Positions 44,539 to 54,268 of a stretch of DNA of 64,000 bases are shown one piece after another. The stretch spans positions 1 to 64,000 of the forward strand of contig NZ_LHVE01000017.1 in the NCBI RefSeq assembly GCF_001269655.1, in the 5' to 3' direction. This DNA comes from Pseudomonas thivervalensis (lineage in GTDB: Bacteria; Pseudomonadota; Gammaproteobacteria; Pseudomonadales; Pseudomonadaceae). Made by a program: the position numbers and the translations under genes. The notes beneath the pieces were generated by a model, which saw nothing but the letters and a program-made list of their open reading frames with translations, was not told where the DNA came from and made no database searches. Each line of letters begins with the position of its first letter. Position 1 is the stretch's first letter.

Positions 44539-47500
44539 ATGACCACTACAACCACGCCGCTCCTATTTCCTGAGGTGCTGAACGCCAATCGCCTGAACGA
44601 ATTGAGCGCCTCCCACGGGCTGACCCAGGCCGACCTCGACTGGTTGCACCTTGTCTCCCTACCCAGCCATGCACAACGTGCGGCGCAAACACCGCCGATG
44701 TCCGTCGAAACGATACTGCTCCAGGCCGACAATAAGCCCCCGATCCCACTGGCCGGGTGTTTTACCCTCAAGGCCTTGCCAGGTACCGCCGGCGCCAGCC
44801 TCAAACCTGCGTTCCTCTACACACCGGACAGAGGGATCAGCAAGTTCAACGACCCGCAGTCCCTCGACAACAAGATCGATGAGATGCTGCGCGACACCGC
44901 GGGGCGCGACGAGCTGTTTCGCTACCTGTCGATTTCCCAGCGCAGCGAACTGAACAGCACCACCGACATCACGCAAACCAGCCAGATTATCAACGAAGGT
45001 GTTTTCAAGGCGCAGATCGAATCCATCGAACACGCCCAGAGCCTCAATGCTTTGGCCATGGTGGATGAGTTGATCAAACTGCCCACACTGACCTCGATGC
45101 TGGACCAGGCCTTGAGCGAGCGGCTTCCAAACTTCGATCAACGACAGGCCCGCGTGGCCGTGCGCAAGGGTGTTCCGCTGGGTGATTCCCATGCAATCCC
45201 GGTCACCGAAAGCATTCCGCTAAGCGACGCGGTGCTGGTCTACTTTCACCATCAAGGTTGGCCTGCCGGGCATGACATCGACCTGACTCACCCGGGCACG
45301 ACCACACACACACCACAGCAATGGGAGACGATCATCAAGGCCACGGCCAGAAACCTGATCCCTACGCTCATCCAATGCATCAATGCCTATTGGGAGGCGA
45401 ACAGCCCCTTCCATCAGTCGCGCCGCCACTTTCTTTCCCGGGTCATTCGTGGCGCACTGCAGGCAGTATTCCTGATCGAGCGCGAAAAAGGGCAACTGAC
45501 CGAGGCCCAGCGCCAAGAACTGCTTCGCCTGTTCAGGCCCTCTCGCCGGGACGAAGTACTGCTGTTCATTGAAACGATTCGCCTCTGGGAATATGAGCCA
45601 CACTTCGTCGAGCTGGCGGGTTCGTTGATGATCAGCGGCAAGGATCATTATCTCTACACCCCCAACCACGGCTTGCAGAAAGTCGCCAGTTACCTGGGCT
45701 TCAAGGATGCGCTACTCAATTCCCCCGCCACCTCCGAACCCAGGCAAGGACTCTACAACCTCTTGAGCCTGGAAGAACGCAACCGTTTCCTGCGCTTCGA
45801 CCAACCGCAGATCTCAGGCGAATCGGTGGACTTGCCGGTGGCCGAGTCGCTGGCTGACGCGATCATCGCCAAGCAACTGGACAATCTTCATTACGCCTTG
45901 GAAATGTCCCGCCAGGGCGACGTCAACCTCCATTCGCTCATCGACAAGGCGCTGGATATACGCACCTTGATCAACAAGAGCCTGTTGGATCAGAAAACCG
46001 AAGGGCACTGGGGCACGCGACCGGCGTTTTACGGAAACCTGCGACCGTCCAACTTCCGGGCTGACCAACTGGAGAGGAAGATCAAGAGCTACACCGACAT
46101 CGAAGACACGTTCCACACCCAATTCATCCATTTGCCGCCCACCAATACCACTGCACTGCACCACGGGTTGGATAAATTGCTGCCTGACCTGACCAATGTG
46201 TTTTCACTGGGCCTGCGTGCCGAGGCCGAGCTCAGGGACCTCGACGGGACGCTGCCGGCCGTCGCCCATGATTTGATCAGGAGCGTGTTCGCCTATGACC
46301 CCGAATACCCGGGCCGTGCGCAGCGCCTGGGCTTCAAAGGCTTTCGACCGGATGTCTACGCCTTGAAGCTGGCGTACAGCATTGGAGGCAGTACGACCGC
46401 CCTGCCCCTGCCCAATTGTTTTTTATTGACCGAGCGCGGTGGCCTGGATACGCCTTATTCGGGCATGGCCATCCTTTGGAGCCCCTTCGCCGGTCTGCAG
46501 GCTTTTGCCAGCGTCGACCTGGCCACGAGGCAATTGAACAAGCACCTGCTCGACACTCGAAAGCGCTTTGCCTGGCTCTTGAACCTTGCCCCCGAGCAAC
46601 GCAAGCCCCATGGACGCTATCAACTCCAGGCCTATGAACTGCTCGAGAACAATGTGCTTGTGAATCGGATGAAGTCGTTCATCGAACAGTTCAAGGCCGA
46701 GCACAGCTACTTGAGCACTTTGAAAGCTGGGGATTGGCGACTCAGCGGGTCGACATTGCGCAACAGCCTCGACGCGTTGCTGAGCCAGGGCGCGCCCACC
46801 AATCTGACGCGCGCCGCAAACATCGCCCGAGCGAACAGGCGACAACAGCAGCTTCCCGCCTGGCTGGGCACAGCGTCCCTGGACGATCAACGCTTGCACA
46901 TCGAACTGCTCGAACAATACAAGAACAGCGTGGTCGACGCCGATGCCAAGGACTACCTGGACGGTATCGAACCGTTGCGCACCTACGTGCACAAAAGGCT
47001 CAAAGCGTTACTGGATACGCGTTTCCCTGGAAAAAACCTCGACCCGGACACCATTCAGATCACACCGAACCTGGCCGTCGTAGGGCCGGCCAGCGCCTTG
47101 ACGGACTTTGCCTTGAATCATGCCGACGTCACCCGAAACGGCTTCAAGGTGTCGTCAACCTCCACGCGCAGACTGCCTGATGGCTTGAACGAGACCTCAG
47201 TCAGGCAAATGTTATCGTCCCTTGATATCCCCACGGCCTATAGAACACAGGTGGTGGACAGCCTTTCGGGCTCCGGCGCGCAGGTCCAACAAAGCAAGCG
47301 GCGGTTCCGCCGACAACTGCCTTGGCAACTGCTGCAACACGCTCACGCCCGGCATCTGCAGCAACATCTTTCCAGCCGGGCATTCGACCTGATTCGCCAA
47401 GTGCTGGATATGCCGGACGCCATTGCTCGCAGCATGGTTGAAGGCGCCGGCGCACTGTTTCGCCCAGTGGAGCTGATCAAGACCGACGGCGCTGCGGCGG

Positions 47501-49368
47501 TCAAGGCCCTTGGGCTTTACCTGGTGGGTTCGAGCGCCCAGGCAACGAACCCGCTGGTGCTGTATACCCCCTATCATTCAGGCCATTGCTTCACCGAGTT
47601 CAAGGATGAAGCGAGTGTGGTCGCGGCCTTCAACACGCCCGGTGCGCTTCAGGATTTGCTGATTCGCCGGCTTCCAGAGGATCAACAGGCCATTTTCAAA
47701 AACCTGTTCGCGTCGACACTGGGGCATCTTTCGGAAGTCACCCTGGGCTCCAACCCCATCCGTACGAACCTGCTCGACACACTGTTCGAGGACAACACCA
47801 GGTTGCTGGCAAAGCTGTTGAGTTCGCAGGCACAGGACAAGCGCCAATTCGACTGGGGCACCGTCCTGCACCTGTTCAGCTCGGGCATCCGGCTAGTGGG
47901 GAGACAGTTACCTGGCAAACTCACGTTCATAGAAACGCTGTGGGAAAGCTACCAGGACTTCAAGGCGTCTTCCGAGGCCCTGCAAGCCCGTGACTGGAGA
48001 ACCGGCCTGCACGACTTCATCGCCGGCGCCGCCGAGATGGTGTCGCTGGGTCTGCTCAATCGCGACGATACCTTCGGTCTTCTCGATCCCGTTGAACCGG
48101 CCTTGCCAAGTGTCACACCGACGCTCAACTGGAAGGACGTCGCCTCCACCGCCCAACTACGCACCGACCTGGGCGCCTTCGAAGCCTCGGGTGTCAGCCT
48201 GTCGAACCTGCAGAAAAACCTGGTGGATGGCACCTACAAGGCCCTAGGAGACGGCAAGCTTTATATCCCCCTGGCCGGCAAAGTCTTTCAGGTGGCAAAG
48301 GCCGGCCACACCTGGCGAATCATTCATGAACACGGCGACGGGCCGTTACTGAAAAAGTCCCCGGACGGCCGACTATGGGAGATCGACCCACAACGCCAGA
48401 CCATCCGCTTTGGCAAGGCTGGGTCGAAGATGGCGGTCACCTATAGCGACTTCAAAGCCAAGGGGTCACTGAATATCGAAGCGCGAGGCATGGCTGAGAT
48501 ACGCCGCAAATACCCATACCGAGCCAATGCAATCGTGCAGGCGCTGGAGACCGCGCGGTTCTACTCCTTCAATGCCTTGCACAATCTCCATCAACTCAAG
48601 CAACAGGTTCTTCCGGGTTCTCGATTGGACAGATACCTTAAATTGTTTTTTGGTGTCAGCCACGTCGACGCCAGTCTTATCCGCAAAATAGAGACCGCGA
48701 TCTCGCCGATATGCCAGGCATTGGCCGATCCCTCCTGGGAACTGCAGAATGCCAGCCGCATCGTTGTCGGCCATCTCAGGCACCTGGAGGACAGAGCGAC
48801 TGCATTCGTGCTCGAACCGGCGGCCGTTGGAAGAATCTACATCACCCAGTTCTTCTTCGACATGGGGCTGGACTGGTACAAGTCCGTCGTGCCCGACACC
48901 TTTAATGTCGATGCCCATGCCCAGGCAGCGACTTTTATCCATGAAGTCTCCCATCAGTTGTTCAATACCTTCGACATCATGTATCTGGACGCGGCACTGC
49001 CGTTTCTCGACTTGATTTCGACAGCGACCTATCTAGGACAAGTGCAATACGACAAGCAAAAGAACCTGCAACACCACGGACTTTCGTTAACCACCCCAAA
49101 ATCCAGATTGTTCACAGAGTGGGATAACTCAGACAACACACACAAGAAAATCGAACTGTTGCCTTTATACAAAGAGACAACCCGGGAAATCCTCAAGATA
49201 ACCGGCGCCAAAACCATGGATCACGCTCGCGATGATTTTCTCGATCCGATTTTGCCGGACAAGCGCATCGACGTCATACTTCGCAACGCCGACTCGATCA
49301 CGCTCTTGATTTGTGAATTAGGACGGCAACTCGATGCGAGTCCCTCTCGGCAACTGGCCGTGCCGTGA
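44539..49368 (+). CDS. Very large dermonecrotic-toxin-like protein with C-terminal HExxH motif
   Basis: A 1609-residue, mostly soluble protein of the DUF6543/dermonecrotic-toxin-like group of large Pseudomonas proteins (assigned from general pattern, not a search). No signal peptide is seen. Near the C-terminus H1468-E-V-S-H1472 (in FIHEVSHQLFN) is a zinc-protease motif, followed by TFDIMYLD, which resembles the TxDxxY of aspzincin peptidases. The last about 100 residues are hydrophilic. ATG 44539 is used; a TTG at 44512 would add nine residues. It is isolated, with no neighbour that looks like an immunity or secretion gene. Export route and target are unknown. Confidence 0.6.
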   Translation: MTTTTTPLLFPEVLNANRLNELSASHGLTQADLDWLHLVSLPSHAQRAAQTPPMSVETILLQADNKPPIPLAGCFTLKALPGTAGASLKPAFLYTPDRGISKFNDPQSLDNKIDEMLRDTAGRDELFRYLSISQRSELNSTTDITQTSQIINEGVFKAQIESIEHAQSLNALAMVDELIKLPTLTSMLDQALSERLPNFDQRQARVAVRKGVPLGDSHAIPVTESIPLSDAVLVYFHHQGWPAGHDIDLTHPGTTTHTPQQWETIIKATARNLIPTLIQCINAYWEANSPFHQSRRHFLSRVIRGALQAVFLIEREKGQLTEAQRQELLRLFRPSRRDEVLLFIETIRLWEYEPHFVELAGSLMISGKDHYLYTPNHGLQKVASYLGFKDALLNSPATSEPRQGLYNLLSLEERNRFLRFDQPQISGESVDLPVAESLADAIIAKQLDNLHYALEMSRQGDVNLHSLIDKALDIRTLINKSLLDQKTEGHWGTRPAFYGNLRPSNFRADQLERKIKSYTDIEDTFHTQFIHLPPTNTTALHHGLDKLLPDLTNVFSLGLRAEAELRDLDGTLPAVAHDLIRSVFAYDPEYPGRAQRLGFKGFRPDVYALKLAYSIGGSTTALPLPNCFLLTERGGLDTPYSGMAILWSPFAGLQAFASVDLATRQLNKHLLDTRKRFAWLLNLAPEQRKPHGRYQLQAYELLENNVLVNRMKSFIEQFKAEHSYLSTLKAGDWRLSGSTLRNSLDALLSQGAPTNLTRAANIARANRRQQQLPAWLGTASLDDQRLHIELLEQYKNSVVDADAKDYLDGIEPLRTYVHKRLKALLDTRFPGKNLDPDTIQITPNLAVVGPASALTDFALNHADVTRNGFKVSSTSTRRLPDGLNETSVRQMLSSLDIPTAYRTQVVDSLSGSGAQVQQSKRRFRRQLPWQLLQHAHARHLQQHLSSRAFDLIRQVLDMPDAIARSMVEGAGALFRPVELIKTDGAAAVKALGLYLVGSSAQATNPLVLYTPYHSGHCFTEFKDEASVVAAFNTPGALQDLLIRRLPEDQQAIFKNLFASTLGHLSEVTLGSNPIRTNLLDTLFEDNTRLLAKLLSSQAQDKRQFDWGTVLHLFSSGIRLVGRQLPGKLTFIETLWESYQDFKASSEALQARDWRTGLHDFIAGAAEMVSLGLLNRDDTFGLLDPVEPALPSVTPTLNWKDVASTAQLRTDLGAFEASGVSLSNLQKNLVDGTYKALGDGKLYIPLAGKVFQVAKAGHTWRIIHEHGDGPLLKKSPDGRLWEIDPQRQTIRFGKAGSKMAVTYSDFKAKGSLNIEARGMAEIRRKYPYRANAIVQALETARFYSFNALHNLHQLKQQVLPGSRLDRYLKLFFGVSHVDASLIRKIETAISPICQALADPSWELQNASRIVVGHLRHLEDRATAFVLEPAAVGRIYITQFFFDMGLDWYKSVVPDTFNVDAHAQAATFIHEVSHQLFNTFDIMYLDAALPFLDLISTATYLGQVQYDKQKNLQHHGLSLTTPKSRLFTEWDNSDNTHKKIELLPLYKETTREILKITGAKTMDHARDDFLDPILPDKRIDVILRNADSITLLICELGRQLDASPSRQLAVP

Positions 49369-49535
49369 GTCGTACAAGAGGGGTTGTTGATCTTTTTTTC
49401 ACGCAAGGTATGCGATGCTCAGGTTAACGACTGATCTTCGAGCGAAAAAACAGGCACATTGATGCGCAAACGCCATGACGGCAGTTCTCGGCAGCTCATG
49501 CCGAAGGTTAGAATGCGGCAAACCAGGACGAATCA

Positions 49536-50540
49536 ATGACCGAACATACCCTCTCGGAAGCCGAATACGACGCCATTACCGATGCCGCTGCCCATTGGTG
49601 CATGCGTTTGCATGCCGTCGACTGCACCGATGCCGAACGGCAGGCGTTCAAGCAGTGGCACGATGCCGATCCGCTGCACGCGTTCGAATACGAAGCCATG
49701 CGGGAAATCTGGGAAGTTGCCGATCATCTGCCGCGCGTCGAGCCAGCACCCGCTGCTCCGGTGTCCAGCGTCAGGCCCCGGTCGCGCTGGAACCGGTTGG
49801 CTGCCGCCGCCGCAGTTCTCGTTGTGGGTCTGCCCCTGACCGCCTACACCGGCTGGAACCTGGACTGGATCGCCAATTCCTACCAACGATTCGAAGCTGG
49901 CACGAGCGTACGCCATGTCACCCTGAGCGACGGCAGCCAGGTCGAACTCAACCTGGGCAGTGAACTGACCTTTGCAAACTACAAGAACGAACGGCGAGTG
50001 ACGCTGGAAAAGGGCGAGGCGTTTTTTGACGTCAGCCATGACCAACAACATCCCTTCGTCGTTCGGGCCGGTCAAGGCCAGGTCCGTGTGACGGGTACAC
50101 GCTTCAACGTCTGGATGTACCAGGACCAGGTGCGGGTCACCCTGGTGGAAGGTTCAGTCAGGGTCACCAGCAACCAGGCGCTCACCCGTAACGGCCTGCA
50201 ACTTTCGCCGGGCATGCAAGCGAGCTACAAGGCGGGCGACCACCAGCCGCAAGTCCGTGAAACAGACCCCAACGACAGTTCGCTGGCGTGGCGCAACGGC
50301 AAGCTGGTGCTGGACAACCTCGCCCTGAGCGACGCCCTGCCGCTGATCAACCGCTACCTCGACCGTCCCGTCATGCTGGCGGACAACAGCACTGGCGGGC
50401 TGCGTGTCGGCGGTGTCTACAACATCGGCGAAGTGCATGAACTCGTGGCTTCGCTGCCGAAAGTCCTGCCGGTCTACCTGACCCAGAACAAGGACGGCAA
50501 CCCGGTCCTCAACTCCATCGGGCAACGACCGGTCCAATAG
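49536..50540 (+). CDS. FecR-family anti-sigma regulator, orphan
   Basis: A 334-residue FecR protein. N-terminal DUF4880 domain in the cytoplasm (DAAAHWCMRLHAVDCTDAERQAF, WHDADPLHAFEYE), a transmembrane helix at about residues 86-105 (RLAAAAAVLVVGLPLTAYTG), and a periplasmic FecR domain with LSDGSQVELNLGSELTF and GEAFFDVSHDQQHPFVVRAG, ending in an STN-like interaction region. FecR normally follows a FecI-type ECF sigma gene and precedes a TonB receptor; neither is adjacent here. pvdQ converges from the right, so a link to pyoverdine signalling is possible but unproven. Confidence 0.85.
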   Translation: MTEHTLSEAEYDAITDAAAHWCMRLHAVDCTDAERQAFKQWHDADPLHAFEYEAMREIWEVADHLPRVEPAPAAPVSSVRPRSRWNRLAAAAAVLVVGLPLTAYTGWNLDWIANSYQRFEAGTSVRHVTLSDGSQVELNLGSELTFANYKNERRVTLEKGEAFFDVSHDQQHPFVVRAGQGQVRVTGTRFNVWMYQDQVRVTLVEGSVRVTSNQALTRNGLQLSPGMQASYKAGDHQPQVRETDPNDSSLAWRNGKLVLDNLALSDALPLINRYLDRPVMLADNSTGGLRVGGVYNIGEVHELVASLPKVLPVYLTQNKDGNPVLNSIGQRPVQ

Positions 50541-50591
50541 CTGAGAAACACCCCTTTGGGAACGAAACGCTGTTCACTTAAAGAGGAATGA

Positions 50592-50682
50592 TGTGGCGAG
50601 GGAGCTTGCTCCCGCTTGAGCGCGGAGCGCTCACAAAATGGGTCTGCTGCGCAGCCCAGCGGGAGCTAGCTCCCTCGCCACA
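50592..50682. repeat. Convergent REP pair
   Basis: GTGGCGAGGGAGCTTGCTCCCGCT and its near-exact inverse (one base change, GCTAGC for GCAAGC) lie at 50592-50616 and 50658-50682, between the converging fecR and pvdQ genes, able to form a 25-bp stem. Confidence 0.85.
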
Positions 50683-50713
50683 GGTTTACCGAACGCCTTA
50701 GGTACAACAGCGG

Positions 50714-53071
50714 TTATTGCGTCGCCACCCTGCCCGCCTCATCACCCTCACGGATCATCAGGGCCTGATATTGGGGATCGGCCTTGATCTGCTGTTCGGT
50801 GAAGGGCAGCACACTCCACTGCTTCCGGGAAAACGCCTGGGTCTGGTCGGCCGAATAAGGCGACGCTGGATCGCTGGAGATGGAGAACGCCAACAATCCC
50901 TGGGCTTGCGGGCCTTTGCCGTCAAACGTCACCACTTGCAGGTAGCTGGTACCGCTGACCACTTCCCGCTTGCCGTTCGCCCCCGGCACGCTCTGGATCG
51001 CGTTGTAGATGCCCAGCTCCCCGGGGCCGCCGTGGATCGGTGTCTGTCGGCTGCCGCTGCTGGCCACCTGGACGTCTTGCCATTGGCTGTCCTTCGACAA
51101 TCCGGCAGCCTTCACCGCCTCCACCGAAGCCAGCATGGCTTCGCGTATGGCCTTGAGCACCGGTGGCCGCTCGGTCGCCAGCCCGCGCGGGGTGCGTTGC
51201 GGGTCTTTGGGGTCGAACGCGACGCGCCATGAGTCAGGCACTGCCTGCAGCCGTTCCATGATCTGCTGGAAATGCACGAACCCCAGGCCACTGTTCAGAC
51301 CGGCCTTGCGATCCCAGGCCTTGAGGCTGGCACAGGCTTCGGCCAATGCCGGAGCATCGCCCCCCAAGTTACCGGCGCAAACGCGGAGCAGGTCCGGCAT
51401 CACTTGGTCAGCCAGGTACACCTGATCGTCCATGACCATGCGCTGCAAATCTTCCACCTTCACCGGCCCGTTCTTGGCCAACTGTCCCATCCGCTCCAGC
51501 GCAAAACGCGCCCGCGGACCCAGCGGCTGGCCATGCTGGCTGATCAACGGGGAATAACCGGACAACGGCTGCGCAGGATTGACCATCCAGGCCGAATCGT
51601 TGGAGTTCTGCACATAATCGCGGCGCAGCAACTGCGGGAGCTTGTCGGCGGCATAAATGCCCTTTTGCACGGCGTTGGGGTCGCTGCCCCAGGCACATTC
51701 GCTGCGACTGCCATCCAGCACGATCAGCTGCAATCCCGCCCTGGGATCGCTGCACCGGGCCAGTTTGTCGGCATCGACGTTCGGCACTACCGACACGTTC
51801 ATGTAGAGGCTTTGCCCCTGGTCGTCCACCGCCAGGGTATTGACCCAGGGAATACCCTGGATCTCATGGACGGCAGTCTGCAAATCCTTGAGCGTGACCG
51901 CCTTGTTCATGGCGTACCACTGGGCCAGTACCCGATCGTTTTCCAGGTTCGCATCCCGCAGGCTGTAGGCGAACCGGTTATCCCAGTCCAGCCGGCCGGG
52001 CCATTGCACGATCGGGCCGAACTGCGAGCCATAGACCACGCGAGAAACCGTCTGCACCTGGCCGTCGGGTTGCTTGATGTCCACCGTGACCGTCTGTTGG
52101 CTCATCGGCACGGACTTGCCATCGAGCAGGTAGCGGGTCGGGTCTTTCGGGTCGAGTTGCAGGCGGTACAGGGTAAAGTGTTTTGAACTGTCGACGGTGT
52201 GGGTCCAGGCCAGGTGCTGGCTGAAACCGATATTGATCATCGGCAGGCCTGGCAGCGCCGCGCCCATGACGTCCAGCTTGCCGGGAATGGTCAGGTGCAT
52301 CTGATAGAAACGCATGCCACCCACCCATGGAAAATGCGGGTTGGCCAGCAACATCCCGCGACCATTGAACGAACGCTCACTGCCGATGGCCAACGCATTG
52401 CTACCACGCTCTAGCGCAAAACGCTGCTGCCGGGTCGCGGCGGCGGCGAAACGGGAGGTCGGCTCGGCGGCGAGTGCTGTCGCCTGCGGCGGTTGCGCAC
52501 CTGCCAGGGCTTCGGCGAACTGGCCGACGCCACCTTCCACCAACAACCGGCGGGTCAGCTTGACCAGGTCCAGCGCGGTGATCGGCCGCACCCACTCGCT
52601 GGCGCACTGCTCGGGCAGGCCCTTGGCCTTGCGCTCAGCCAACGCGCGGTTGTAGCCGGCCGCATAACCTTCGACCAGTTGTTGCACTTGAGGCGTCTGG
52701 GCCTGCCAGAAACCGGAGACCGCTTGCGGCGTGTTGAGCCAGCTGAAAAACAGATCGCTGACACGGTTCTGCCGCTGCTCGACCGTGACCTGCTCGGGCC
52801 CGAAATAACGCGAGCGCTGGGCATTGACAGTGACGATCTCATTGGCCAGCAGGCACAGGTTGTCCTGGGCATAGGCATAGCCGATGCCGTAACCCAACCC
52901 CCGTTCGTCCTGGGCGCGGATATGCGGTATGCCAAAACGGGTGCGACGGATTTCGGCGCTGGCCTGCCCATCGTCGTGCGCATCGACCACGGGGCTGAGC
53001 CCGAGGGCGATCCCTAGAAAAGCGCCTGCAAGGCCAATCCTCGATAACTGCCCGGACATTCTCACGTTCAC
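50714..53071 (-). CDS. pvdQ: Acyl-homoserine-lactone/pyoverdine acylase
   Basis: A 785-residue N-terminal nucleophile hydrolase, clearly PvdQ: EIRRTRFGIPHIRAQDERGLG, LLVEGGVGQFAEAL, and the self-cleavage site G223-S224 in LERGSNALAIGS, splitting alpha and beta chains. S224 is the catalytic nucleophile after cleavage. A signal peptide precedes AHDDGQ. PvdQ removes the fatty acyl tail from pyoverdine precursor and also degrades long-chain AHLs. pvdQ stands apart from other pyoverdine genes here, as in several pseudomonads. No obvious PvdS box (TAAAT-N16-CGT) was found upstream. Confidence 0.93.
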   Translation of the reverse strand: MNVRMSGQLSRIGLAGAFLGIALGLSPVVDAHDDGQASAEIRRTRFGIPHIRAQDERGLGYGIGYAYAQDNLCLLANEIVTVNAQRSRYFGPEQVTVEQRQNRVSDLFFSWLNTPQAVSGFWQAQTPQVQQLVEGYAAGYNRALAERKAKGLPEQCASEWVRPITALDLVKLTRRLLVEGGVGQFAEALAGAQPPQATALAAEPTSRFAAAATRQQRFALERGSNALAIGSERSFNGRGMLLANPHFPWVGGMRFYQMHLTIPGKLDVMGAALPGLPMINIGFSQHLAWTHTVDSSKHFTLYRLQLDPKDPTRYLLDGKSVPMSQQTVTVDIKQPDGQVQTVSRVVYGSQFGPIVQWPGRLDWDNRFAYSLRDANLENDRVLAQWYAMNKAVTLKDLQTAVHEIQGIPWVNTLAVDDQGQSLYMNVSVVPNVDADKLARCSDPRAGLQLIVLDGSRSECAWGSDPNAVQKGIYAADKLPQLLRRDYVQNSNDSAWMVNPAQPLSGYSPLISQHGQPLGPRARFALERMGQLAKNGPVKVEDLQRMVMDDQVYLADQVMPDLLRVCAGNLGGDAPALAEACASLKAWDRKAGLNSGLGFVHFQQIMERLQAVPDSWRVAFDPKDPQRTPRGLATERPPVLKAIREAMLASVEAVKAAGLSKDSQWQDVQVASSGSRQTPIHGGPGELGIYNAIQSVPGANGKREVVSGTSYLQVVTFDGKGPQAQGLLAFSISSDPASPYSADQTQAFSRKQWSVLPFTEQQIKADPQYQALMIREGDEAGRVATQ

Positions 53072-53355
53072 TCCTGATGAAAACTGCAGAGACCAGGACG
53101 GCTACCGGTGCGCCAATAGACAACCACTCGGCTCGCCTGGGAAATCACATGCCGCGTGCTGAATCGGAATGTGCCTCCCTTGAAAACGAACCGGATGAAA
53201 AAAAATTAATGCCCTGGCACCGCTTGAAAACGGGGGGTTGACGAAGCAGGGGCAATTTTTTCACATCATTGTCCTCATGATTGCGCCTCCTCGTTCGTCC
53301 TATTACAGGAGAGTATTCGTGACCTTTTCTGAACTGGCTGGTAAGGAGTTTTTGC

Positions 53356-53736
53356 ATGCGTAACGCGCAACTGCCCATGGAGGGCAAGCCAAGGCCAACC
53401 GGCGTCTCGCTGAGCGCCACCCGCGGTGAATTCGACAAACTGCCGGATCGCGGCGGCAATGACCACATCAGGCGCCTGCTCAAGCGTTTCGGGCTCAGGA
53501 CCAGTCTGATCCGCCTCAAAGTCATCGACGCGCTGCTCAAGGCCGCCAACGAGAACCGTTGCCTGGGCGTGCGCGGTGTGCACAGCCAGTTATTGGGGCT
53601 GGACATTCCATTGTCCTTTCTCAGCGTGCGCGAGGTGTTGAAGCGTCTGTGCAGCGAGGGGGTCGTGACCCTCAACCCTGATAAAAGCTATCGCCTGCAC
53701 CCCAGCGCGATGGCCGCGCTCGAGGCCGACGATTGA
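53356..53736 (+). CDS. Fur-like winged-helix protein without a metal-binding domain
   Basis: A 126-residue protein whose central part (LKRFGLRTSLIRLKVIDALLKAA ... CLGVRGVHSQLLGLDIPLSFLSVREVLKRLCSEGVVTL) matches the Fur-type DNA-binding winged helix. The C-terminal dimerisation and HxHxH/CxxC metal sites of true Fur are missing, so it is a truncated-type relative, often annotated as a Fe/Zn uptake regulation protein in Pseudomonas. TAAGGAG lies 8 bases upstream of the ATG. It is divergent from pvdQ (284-base gap). Targets unknown. Confidence 0.7.
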   Translation: MRNAQLPMEGKPRPTGVSLSATRGEFDKLPDRGGNDHIRRLLKRFGLRTSLIRLKVIDALLKAANENRCLGVRGVHSQLLGLDIPLSFLSVREVLKRLCSEGVVTLNPDKSYRLHPSAMAALEADD

Positions 53737-53745
53737 AACCAACGC

Positions 53746-53934
53746 TCAGGACTTGACCTTGCGCCGCATCACGCCGTTGATCACCACCACGATGACCGCC
53801 ACGGCAATAGCGATGTATTGAAACAGCTGCTCGCTGATCATTCCCTTGCCCTGCATCCAGGACAGTCCGAGCATGATCGCCAGGACGACGAGGACGATCA
53901 GAATCGAGTATTTCAAACGTTGTGAATGTGTCAT
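53746..53934 (-). CDS. Small two-helix membrane protein
   Basis: A 62-residue protein: MTHSQRLKYSILIVLVVLAIM as a first hydrophobic segment, and QYIAIAVAVIVVVINGVMRR as a second. AGGAAG lies 7-8 bases before ATG 53934. It is on the opposite strand to the neighbouring Fur-like gene, ending 9 bases from it. I do not recognise the family. Confidence 0.65.
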   Translation of the reverse strand: MTHSQRLKYSILIVLVVLAIMLGLSWMQGKGMISEQLFQYIAIAVAVIVVVINGVMRRKVKS

Positions 53935-54268
53935 TGACAGCTTCCTGAAGTGATCCGTTCTGCATCCAGCGTGCTTCCCAGGCCCGCTGCTGCCTTTTGT
54001 TCCTGCGCGATATAGGCAAGGCATAGGGTACAACCATCGCGCATTTTCGCGCGACTGCGGTTGTAAACGATTGATGACCTATTTGTATTGACCGTAAGAA
54101 TATTTCCCAGCAGCCATTGTAATTTTCTTCTGAGCGACACGTCCCACAAGCGCAGGTCCGTTTTCCACTACTCATTGAAGGAAAAGGCGCCTTACGACCG
54201 TAGGAGTCGCCAACGTATTCTCGAAAAAGAAGTGAATTTCTTCTTTCGGAAACCAACGTTGGGACCCT
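53935..54268 (+). promoter_or_regulatory. 334-base leader with dyad and two hairpins before the MFS-LuxE/LuxC operon
   Basis: No gene was found here. An inverted repeat with an outer stem ACAACC (54031-54036)/GGTTGT (54060-54065) encloses TCGCGC/GCGCGA. Closer to the start codon two imperfect hairpins follow: 54186-54211 (GGCGCCTTAC with GTAGGAGTCGCC) and 54222-54248 (CGAAAAAGAAG with CTTCTTTCG). The dyad could be an operator and the hairpins could tune translation of the first gene, whose ribosome binding site is weak. Inference only; no promoter could be assigned. Confidence 0.4.

Noticed and set aside
49369..49535. Remnant ECF sigma factor gene in front of fecR
   Set aside because: The 167-base gap reads as no sigma-factor sequence in any frame; only short meaningless frames are present.
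53072..53355. PvdS/FpvI iron-starvation box before pvdQ
   Set aside because: No TAAAT with correctly spaced CGT was found reading toward pvdQ, so no site is claimed.
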